From positions 1-34,799 of the forward strand of contig NZ_JACVOO010000021.1 in NCBI RefSeq assembly GCF_018882405.1: a DNA stretch of 34,799 nt, in the 5' to 3' direction. Below are positions 6,163-14,000 of the stretch, one piece after another. Position 1 is the first letter of the stretch. Each line of letters starts with the position of its first letter. Source of the stretch: Polynucleobacter sp. 31A-FELB. GTDB lineage: Bacteria > Pseudomonadota > Gammaproteobacteria > Burkholderiales > Burkholderiaceae. Position numbers and translations under genes: made by a program. The notes under the pieces are model-generated. The model had not been told where the DNA came from, made no database searches, and was given only the letters and a program-made list of their open reading frames with translations.

Positions 6163-8424
6163 GTGATTATTTTGGACAAACTAAAGAAAACCTACGCCAA
6201 GTACCTCAAAGCTATTGGCGCATTTAAATGCACAGGCTCCTGCCAGCTTTGCTTGGTAGTTGTTGTTTTCACCTTGATGCTTCCGGTCGCCCTGCAGTTA
6301 GCCGGAATCTTTTGGTATTTTGGCCTTCGCTTAAATTTACTGACCCCCGATGTATGGACATGGGTTGATGGCGTAACCGATTATCAAAATGGCTATATAC
6401 AAAATCAATATAAGCCATTGGTCGTAAGCGGAGCCTTGTCCTTTATGTTGGTGTATGGACTAACGCTTGTTGCATACGGAGTTGGTCTCAAAGCCTATTT
6501 AAGTAGGGAGCTGCATGGAAGCGCAAGATGGGCAAACCTTGCAGATGTTAAAAAAAGCGGCCTTTTAAATGGCATCGGAATCGTATTGGGGCAATTTGGC
6601 AAGAAATTCTTACGCTTTGCTACCCAACAATTTGTGCTTGTAGCTGCTCCTACACGATCGGGCAAAGGAGTTAGCTTTGTTATTCCAAACCTGCTCAGCT
6701 GGACAGAGTCTGTTGTTGCGTTGGATGTGAAACAAGAGCTCTATGACATTACAGCCGGATATAGAAGGGATGTACTTGGCCAAGAGGTTTATCTGTTCAA
6801 CCCATTTGCCGAGGATAAAATTAATGGCGTTGAGGCACCGAAAACTCACCGATATAACCCTTTGTCATCAATCTCGAAAGGGGTATTTAGGGTTGGTGAC
6901 ACGCTTGCTATAGGCTCGGCAATATGGCCATCCGGCGGCAAGGATTCCTTTTGGAACGATAGCGCCCGAAATCTGTTCTTGGCGATCGTCTTATTGTTGC
7001 TAGATATCAAGGACCAGAGGGGGCTAGAGGGCCCTGGGTCAAAATTACCGAATTACCCGGTAACCATGGGAGAGGTGCTGCGGCAAGCTGCGGGACGAGG
7101 AAGCCGCCTTTCTGTTAGAGATTATATGGCCGGTCTTCTTGAAGAATATTCCTGGCTCTCTTCTGAATGCGTGGATTCAATTGGCAACTTTTTATCAGCA
7201 CCCCCAGAGACACTTGGCAATATTCTCTCTACCTTTAATGCTCCATTGACAATTTGGCGCAATCCAATCGTTGACGCGGCAACCTCCGAAAATGATTTTG
7301 ATTTGCGCGATGTGCGCAAAAGAAAAATGACTATTTACATCGGGATCACTCCCGATCATTTAGCCGAAGCCAAGTTGCTTCTCAATCTGATTTTTAGCCA
7401 ACTGATTAATCTGAACACCAAATCGCTGCCAGAAAAGGATAAATCACTCAAATACACATGCCTTCTATTGATGGATGAGTTCACCTCAATTGGCAAGGTC
7501 GACATTATTGCAAAAGCAATTGGCTATATTGCCGGCTACAACTTAAGGTTACTCGTCATTATTCAGTCGCCCTCACAGCTTGAATCTGTTTACGGCAAAG
7601 AGGATAGTAGGACGATGATTACCAACTTTGCGGTGAGGGTGGTATTTCCACCCAAAGAGCAAAAAGATGCGAACGAGTATTCAGAAATGCTTGGAACATA
7701 CACAGAGTTATCGGCCAATATCAGTCGATCACGCAGTATTTTTAACCAACGCGCTGGCGGCAGTGAAAGCTTGTCGCATCAAAAACGGCCACTAATGCTT
7801 CCTCAAGAATTAAAGGAGATGAATCAAGATGAGCAAATCGTCTTGATGGAATACACCAAGCCAATACGGTGCACAAAAATTAGATACTATGAAGATCCTT
7901 TGTTTACTGAAAAGTTATTGCCGCCACCATCAATCACCCCTATAGACATTCAGAGTTTTGTGGCACGCTCACAAAATAAGGTTAGGGAATTGAGTGCGGA
8001 TGAAGTTGACTTTAACTCTCAAACCTTAAGAGATCCTCCGCTAGCCGTTGATCAGCTTGCATTGCTGGCAGATGCACCAAGTTTTGATATATCTGATAAC
8101 AGCGATTTTAGTGAGGTGGATGCAAATGAATTTGCAGACGCTTGTTTTGCAAGCTTGGGGGTTGACATTAGCGCATTGGAGGAGGGTCTTGCAGACGATA
8201 ATCATGCTAATTACGCTAGGAACGTCGATCACGAGGATGCCACTCTTCTGTTAGATGAAAAGATTGAGGTTGATCTACAGGCAGGTGAGGGTATCGATGC
8301 TACGGGCATCAAAACTAGCGCTCAATTTTTAGATATGATTGACAGCGGTCAAAATGCTGTCTTAGTGTCCATAAATAAAACACCCTCAACACATGAGCTA
8401 AACAATCTGTTTGATAACCTTTAA
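6163..8424 (+). CDS. traG: Type IV coupling protein (TraG/VirD4 family)
   Basis: This 753-residue protein has two N-terminal membrane segments (about residues 26-52 and 85-108). The LHGSARWANLADVKKSGLL motif of VirD4/TraG follows, then Walker A APTRSGKGVSF at about 161-171 and Walker B LLLMDEFTS at about 432-440. Coupling proteins are inner-membrane hexameric ATPases that bring the relaxase-DNA complex to a type IV secretion channel. The core ends near residue 590, and the remaining 160 residues are acidic and of unknown role. The start is GTG (6163), with a weak ribosome site. No secretion-channel genes accompany it, so the element would use a helper's channel. Confidence 0.92.
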   Translation: MIILDKLKKTYAKYLKAIGAFKCTGSCQLCLVVVVFTLMLPVALQLAGIFWYFGLRLNLLTPDVWTWVDGVTDYQNGYIQNQYKPLVVSGALSFMLVYGLTLVAYGVGLKAYLSRELHGSARWANLADVKKSGLLNGIGIVLGQFGKKFLRFATQQFVLVAAPTRSGKGVSFVIPNLLSWTESVVALDVKQELYDITAGYRRDVLGQEVYLFNPFAEDKINGVEAPKTHRYNPLSSISKGVFRVGDTLAIGSAIWPSGGKDSFWNDSARNLFLAIVLLLLDIKDQRGLEGPGSKLPNYPVTMGEVLRQAAGRGSRLSVRDYMAGLLEEYSWLSSECVDSIGNFLSAPPETLGNILSTFNAPLTIWRNPIVDAATSENDFDLRDVRKRKMTIYIGITPDHLAEAKLLLNLIFSQLINLNTKSLPEKDKSLKYTCLLLMDEFTSIGKVDIIAKAIGYIAGYNLRLLVIIQSPSQLESVYGKEDSRTMITNFAVRVVFPPKEQKDANEYSEMLGTYTELSANISRSRSIFNQRAGGSESLSHQKRPLMLPQELKEMNQDEQIVLMEYTKPIRCTKIRYYEDPLFTEKLLPPPSITPIDIQSFVARSQNKVRELSADEVDFNSQTLRDPPLAVDQLALLADAPSFDISDNSDFSEVDANEFADACFASLGVDISALEEGLADDNHANYARNVDHEDATLLLDEKIEVDLQAGEGIDATGIKTSAQFLDMIDSGQNAVLVSINKTPSTHELNNLFDNL

Positions 8425-8439
8425 ATATATAAACGTAAT

Positions 8440-8799
8440 ATGACAAACACACTAAACCCAGATTTTTCCTCACACATTTTTGAGCAACACTTTGACATTG
8501 ATGGCTTCTTGATAGCAAATAAAGCAGCAACCTACTTCTTCCGGGTGGGTAGCAATGCAATGGCGCAGGCAGGAATTAATTCCGGCGACAGGCTAGTGGT
8601 CGATCGCTCAATCAAGGCTAAAAACCGCGATACAGTCGTTGCAGTTCATGAAGGGCAGTTTTTGGTTCGACGCTTACATGTATCGAATGGACGGGTGGAG
8701 CTAGCTGCTGAGAGCGAGGGTTATCCACTGATATCCTTAGACAGTGATGAGCAATTAGATATTTGGGGTGTCGTAGTTGGGCTTGTTAGGAAGCTTTGA
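8440..8799 (+). CDS. UmuD/LexA-like (S24) protein lacking catalytic Ser and Lys
   Basis: This 119-residue protein aligns with the UmuD' core: ATYFFRVGSNAMAQAGINSG, DRLVVDRSIKAKNRDTVVAVHEGQF and LDIWGVVVGLVRKL. In UmuD the catalytic serine lies in GDSM and the lysine in FTVKKL. Here those positions read SNAM (Ala40) and FLVRR (Arg77), so both catalytic residues are replaced. The N-terminal arm is short and I see no Cys-Gly or Ala-Gly cleavage site. It therefore looks like a pseudoprotease that keeps the dimer fold. It follows traG by 15 bp, and no umuC gene is nearby. Possible roles are a UmuD/LexA-type dimerisation partner or a modulator of the SOS response; this is inference. Confidence 0.8.
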   Translation: MTNTLNPDFSSHIFEQHFDIDGFLIANKAATYFFRVGSNAMAQAGINSGDRLVVDRSIKAKNRDTVVAVHEGQFLVRRLHVSNGRVELAAESEGYPLISLDSDEQLDIWGVVVGLVRKL

Positions 8800-8948
8800 T
8801 TCAAGAAATTTGAGGGGCGGCATAAGTTTGTGCGCCGCTTAACGCTCGCCATGATAGGGCTACGTTAACTCTATTAAGCGGCAACACTGAGACTCTGAGG
8901 GATTCCAGGAGGTACAGGAGGCGATTACAATTGGATGCAGCATATATT

Positions 8949-8997
8949 CCATTAAACGAGCTACCAACCCATTAAACGAGCTACCAACCCATTAAAC
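8949..8997 (+). repeat. 20-bp tandem repeat upstream of the AIPR gene
   Basis: The unit ATTAAACGAGCTACCAACCC occurs at 8951-8970 and 8971-8990, then ATTAAAC at 8991-8997, with CC before the first copy. It ends 36 bp before the AIPR start codon, within the likely promoter region, and may be an operator array. The rest of the 234-bp gap (8800-9033) shows only a GGCG/CGCC hairpin near 8817-8836. Confidence 0.75.
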
Positions 8998-9033
8998 TCA
9001 GCATGTTGGTTATATTATTCTAAGGAATTTTAA

Positions 9034-10746
9034 ATGTCAGTTCACGTTAGGCAACTTGAGCAATACTTTGAGAATGCGATCACGGATTCGATAGATGTAA
9101 AGGATCTAGCGGGAAGGCCTGAGCCTGACATCAAGCAGGCCACACTCAGCCGCGCCCTTACTGCTTTTGCCATTAGTGGCTTGACGGGTACTATTGCCAC
9201 CCAAGCTGCGGATTATGTTTTCGATGGAGAGAGAGATCAGGGAATTGACGGATGTTTCTTTGATTCAGGGAAAAATACGCTTGTATTTGTACAGTCTAAG
9301 TGGAATGCTAATGGTACCAAAACTATTGGAAAGGGAGATCTCCTTAAGTTCCTACATGGCGTCAAACTTGTACTTTCGGCAAACTGGGACACTTTCTCGG
9401 AAAAATTTAAAAAGCATAAAGCGACGATAGACCAAGTACTCTTAAAGCCTGAAGTGTCGGTAATTGTCTCAGTTGCGTTCACGGGCGATAACCCGCTTGG
9501 TTCTGAATGTGAAGAAGTTCTTACGCAATTTCAGAGCGAGCAAAATGCTGCCGGTGATTTTTTAGAGGTAAAAGTGCTTGATCTACGGGCATTACATCGG
9601 TTCTTCCGGACTGCCACTCTCTCTACTCAACCTCCTTTCACTGCAATGCTTTTGGATTGGGGTCAATCAATAGATCCACATCAGGCTATATACGGTCGTA
9701 TCTGTTGCGAAGAACTCGCAAAGTTATATGCAGAAATTGGAGAGTCATTATTTGAGCCTAATATTCGCTCCTTCCTTGGGGATGGAGAGGTTAACAATCA
9801 AATTATCGGTACATTATTAAGTGCGCCAAAAGATTTTTGGTACATGAATAATGGCGTGACGGGGATTTGCACTAAATACAACAAAACAGCTCTTGGGGGA
9901 GGCGACAACCGCCAAGCTGGAGCGTTTATATTTCAAGGTCTGCAAATCGTAAACGGGGCACAGACCATAGGCTCAATAGCGAAGGCCTATGAGAAGTCAC
10001 CCACACAGGTGGCGAAGGCCTTTGCGATGATAAAAATTATATCTCTTGAGGGCACACCGCTCGGCTTCACAGATGTAATTACTATTGCTACAAATAAGCA
10101 AAATAAAGTTGAAGATAAAGATTTCCTTACGCTAGATCCAAATCAAAATAGGATCAAAGTTGAGCTTCTGTCCAAAGGAATTCAATACATCTTTAGATCT
10201 GGAGAGGCTGTCATTGACAAGAATACGGGCTTTGACGTGACTGAAGCTATGATAGCTTTGGCTTGCTCTAGCTCTGCTATTAGTAATGCAGTTCTTGCGA
10301 AACGGAACATTGGGCTGTTGCTCGATCGAAAGTCAACTTCTTATCAGCAACTATTTCATTCCGGGATTAATGGAGAATTCACTTGGGAGTACGTGCAAAA
10401 ATTTCGAAAAATTGATGCGGCACTTGTATCGGCACAGGCTAACGCTTCAAATCAAAAAAGGAAGCAATTGCTGACCCACGGAAATCGCATTTTGTCATGG
10501 GCTGTTTTTAATGCTGGTCCGGAAGGGCTCCCTGAAGACTCTGAGGCGCTGATAAATTTCATAGACAACACCGCTGATTTGATTGATAAATTTCTCAAGG
10601 AGAAATACCCTGATTCATATCTAGCAGTGTTCTTCAAAAATACCCAAAAATGCTCTGAACTAGCGACAAGTCTAAAGGAGGCAACGATAAATTCAGTTGG
10701 CTTGAGGCCTAAAAAACGCCTCCAACAACTGACTTTTCCAGCCTGA
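9034..10746 (+). CDS. AIPR-family abortive infection protein
   Basis: In this 570-residue protein the N-terminal part contains a PD-(D/E)XK-like nuclease signature: GIDGCFFD (Asp72) followed by LVFVQSKW (Gln87, Lys89). The central part holds the AIPR hallmarks PNIRSFLGDGEVNNQI, FWYMNNGVTGICTKY and FQGLQIVNGAQTIGS. AIPR proteins were first linked to lactococcal abortive infection and often occur alone or beside restriction systems. The likely action is phage-triggered nucleic acid cleavage, inferred from the nuclease motif. It is single, flanked by non-coding DNA, with its own repeat-containing upstream region, so it looks like a cargo gene inserted between traG/UmuD-like and the polyvalent gene. 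Confidence 0.87.
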   Translation: MSVHVRQLEQYFENAITDSIDVKDLAGRPEPDIKQATLSRALTAFAISGLTGTIATQAADYVFDGERDQGIDGCFFDSGKNTLVFVQSKWNANGTKTIGKGDLLKFLHGVKLVLSANWDTFSEKFKKHKATIDQVLLKPEVSVIVSVAFTGDNPLGSECEEVLTQFQSEQNAAGDFLEVKVLDLRALHRFFRTATLSTQPPFTAMLLDWGQSIDPHQAIYGRICCEELAKLYAEIGESLFEPNIRSFLGDGEVNNQIIGTLLSAPKDFWYMNNGVTGICTKYNKTALGGGDNRQAGAFIFQGLQIVNGAQTIGSIAKAYEKSPTQVAKAFAMIKIISLEGTPLGFTDVITIATNKQNKVEDKDFLTLDPNQNRIKVELLSKGIQYIFRSGEAVIDKNTGFDVTEAMIALACSSSAISNAVLAKRNIGLLLDRKSTSYQQLFHSGINGEFTWEYVQKFRKIDAALVSAQANASNQKRKQLLTHGNRILSWAVFNAGPEGLPEDSEALINFIDNTADLIDKFLKEKYPDSYLAVFFKNTQKCSELATSLKEATINSVGLRPKKRLQQLTFPA

Positions 10747-10935
10747 AATTCTGGTAGCGCAATATCCATAAAATTATTTCTGGATATCGGCAATGTAAAT
10801 AGTTTTTATAAGTGATATGTTAGCCTGCGTCTGACTGCGTGTGCTTTTATGTAGTGCATGCCCCGCAAAAGCCCCTTGTTAAATCATTCCATTTCAAGGG
10901 AAAATATGGTTTAATTTCATGCATACAACCCATAA
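10747..10935 (+). other. Non-coding region with hairpins before the leader motif
   Basis: ATATCC at 10762-10767 and GGATAT at 10782-10787 form a hairpin just after the AIPR stop codon; it has no strong T-run, so it is only a weak terminator candidate. CCCTTG and CAAGGG near 10875-10902 form a second stem. AT-rich sequence near 10905-10920 may hold the promoter of the polyvalent-protein operon. Confidence 0.4.
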
Positions 10936-10982
10936 AGAGTTAGCGCTCTGGGTTTATGACAAAACTTGATGGGATTCAGATG
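10936..10982 (+). promoter_or_regulatory. Hairpin leader motif, copy 2
   Basis: AGAG at 10936-10939 pairs with CTCT at 10946-10949 around the loop TTAGCG, as in copy 1 at 5402. An outer stem AACCC (about 10927-10931) with GGGTT (10950-10954) may extend it. Then AAAACTTGATGGGATTCA (10961-10978) leads to an ATG at 10980. The loop and the 18-base segment match copy 1 while the stem bases differ with pairing preserved. Confidence 0.45.
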
Positions 10983-11093
10983 CCAAATTTCTTTAGCGAT
11001 AGCATTAGTTTTCGAGGTATTTACGCCTCTAATCAACGGTTTCATGCGCCCCAGTACGGCATTACATGCTGGAGGGCACAATGGCCAATGTAA
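10980..11093 (+). CDS. Possible 37-residue leader peptide or small protein
   Basis: This short frame begins at the ATG placed by the conserved leader motif, with GATGGG as ribosome site. It encodes MPNFFSDSISFRGIYASNQR followed by a 17-residue tail with Cys and Trp. Its stop codon at 11091 lies 13 bases inside the next gene. The strong GGAGGG ribosome site of that gene (11071-11076) sits within this frame, suggesting translational coupling. I recognise no family. It may be a real small protein or a regulatory leader; coding status is unproven. Confidence 0.4.
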   Translation: MPNFFSDSISFRGIYASNQRFHAPQYGITCWRAQWPM

Positions 11094-14000
11094 ATGCTGT
11101 CAATTGGGTTTCTGAGCTCGATAAGGTTCGGGACGCCCTTGGTTACATCGACTCTACCAGCAGGGATGACTGGATAATTGTCGGCGCAGCCTTAAAGCGA
11201 GATATTGGCCAAGATGCTTTTGATCTATGGGATGAATGGAGCTCCAGAGCGGATAGTTATAACGCTAAAACCGCAAAATACACATGGGACCGTTTTAAGC
11301 CTGGTAAAGCTGGGCTGGGAAAAGTCTTTCTTTTAGCCAAGCAAGGCGGCTTTGACCCAACAGGCCGCATTGGCCATGAACCGTTGTCGGCCCAAGCAAA
11401 GCTAGAGCAGGCTGAGCGACGCGCCAAACGTGCTAAAGAGCAAGCGGAGGAGGTAGCAAAAAGGGAGGCGCGATACAGCAAGGTTGCAAGCCTCTCTTCT
11501 CAGATTTGGCAATCTAGCATTCCTGCTGGGAGTGATCACCCATACTTGGTTCGCAAAGGTATAACTGGCGAAAATCTTCATGAGATTGATCAAGTCAAAT
11601 TAGCATCCCTCATTGGTTACGCCCCAAAGGCAAATGACGAGCTTCTGGTTGGCCGCATATTGCTGGCCGCGGTTAAGCAAAATCATTCAATTAATACCTT
11701 GGAGTTAATTGATGAGAATGGACGTAAATCGGCTCTTGCTGGCGGACGAAAATTACAGTCTTATTGGGTGGCCAAAGACCTTGCGCAATCAACCAATGAG
11801 CCGTCGGTAATTTACATTGGGGAAGGTATTGCAACTACCAGGTCGATCGAGCACTCTTACAGCGCTTTACAAGCTGACCTTGGCTTGCCGGACGCCCTCA
11901 TCGTAGCCTCACTTTCAACCGGCAACATGCCTTCTGTTGCGCTTGCACTCCGTGCTCAGCATCCAAATAGTTTGATAGTTATTGCGAGTGATCTAGGCCC
12001 CGGAGAACAAGCGGCAATTAAGGTGGCCCTAATGGTGGGTGGCATGGTGTCAAAACCAAGTTTTAGCGATGTTGATTTAGCCAGCCAGAAAACTGTTGAT
12101 AAAAATGACTTCAATGATTTGCAATTAATTGCCGGTGATCAGAAAGTAGTTGTTGGACTGCTTGCTGCTCAAACACCACAAAGCCTCGGATATCAATTGA
12201 TTGATGGCCAGGTGGTGAGTAACGATGAAGGGGCCGCATTGACTACTCAAATCAAGACAAGCGCCAGCTCCAGGGGAGGCAATTTATCCTCAAAAAAGCC
12301 TTTTAAGTCAGCGTCACCTGAACAGAGCCAGGGCATCGAGTCTGTACCCCTTCGTGGCTTTAATGATGCTGATAAGGCTAGCGTAGAACTTCAAATTAGC
12401 GATGCTGTGAAAGCCGCTCCAACGAGATTTATTGACCTCTACAAGAATGATCTTAGGTCGCATGGCGGGCTCTACATCAATGTGGATCTATTTAAAAAAA
12501 CCTTCGAGCCATATCGCCAATCAAAAGAGTCGAAGGATATTTATAATCTTCCTGTGCATAACAGCGCTACCATGCTGGCAAATATGCTCTTTCGTCAGAA
12601 TTTGGAGATTGCGCAAAGCAATTTCAAGGATGGGGCAAAAAATCAAAATCGAGTGATCTTAATCGCCGGAATGCCTGGAGCTGGCAAATCGAATTTTATT
12701 AAGGCGGTAATAGCCAGCGACCCCAGTATTGCATGCATTTATGAGGGTCAGCTTGATAATTTAGAGCTCGTAAAATCGATGATCGCCCAAAGCGTTGATA
12801 TGGGCATGGAAGTTGATGTTCTAGCCGTTCACTCTAAGGCTGTCGACTCCCTTGATGCGTCATTGCAGCGTTTTGAGACGGTAGGGCGGGGCGCAACAAT
12901 TGACGATATTGCCGCTTCGATTGCTACATTACCCAGTACTCTTGAATTGATTGCCCAGGCTCATGGCGAGGCCGTTAAACTAACTATCGTCGATCGCACA
13001 GATCCAGCAAGCCCGCTTATTGCGCGGGGCTGGGATCATCTTCCAAAACTCTTTTCCGAAGGCAACTATGAAACCATCAAACACCGACTCTCAAGCCATC
13101 TTGAGCAGCGCTACCAATCTAGATCCATTAGCCAAGCCATTTACAGTCACGCTCTCAACGGAAGCTCAGGACGACCCTTTTTGCAAGACGCTAGCAAAGG
13201 CCTTGGAGGAGTCGCATCAGACGAACGTGGATCAGACAACACCAGAAGAGCCCTTCTAAAAGCCGGCAATGAATCGGTTGCGATCAGCGACTTTGGAGAA
13301 AAGATTGGTGGTGCCAGGAAGGATGTGTGGACTGGTTACCTTGATAGACTTAAATCCGCTCAAACACTTGCAGCCAGAGAGGTTCCGTTTTCTCAATACT
13401 GGCCTGAACCAAATTATCAAAAACTCATTGAGGCAGGGCAGAATCCTGAAGCGATTGCCTATCTTCGGGCGCTGCGAGATGCAGTCCCTAGCAAGCCAAA
13501 AGCTACCTACAAGCTTTCCCGTTGGAGCGCAAAAGTAGAGGCGAGCAAATCACTTGCGGGGGAGATTAACGAAGTCATCGATCAACCCCAAGCCCTTGAG
13601 CTTATTTTTGACAAATTTAATTCCACCCCCGAAATTGCTGACCGTGCCATGCTCTACCAAATTGCTGGCCACAAGCAATCATTGGCAGCTTATCAAATAA
13701 AGAATGCCAGTTACTCCATGCTAGATGGGGTAACTTATAACCCAGCAAAAACGCTGTGGTCTATTGAAGAAAAAACCAAGGGCCGCTCATGGCCAAAGCA
13801 GCTCATTGTTGCCGATACAAGGCAAGCCCTTCTAGAGCGGTTCTCAAGTGAGCATCAATCTCTTTTGGATGGCTCTCAAAAAAGTAAGTCTAATAAAGAA
13901 CCGCAATTTGTCCTTTATCGGAAAAGGGCGGGAGACCCACTCTTTATTGCGAAAAAAATTGGCAGGCGCTACATCGATTTAGCTGGGCCTTTTTTGGATG

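Noticed and set aside
8949..8997. CRISPR array
   Set aside because: The repeats are directly adjacent without spacers and only about 2.4 units long, and there are no cas genes in the window.
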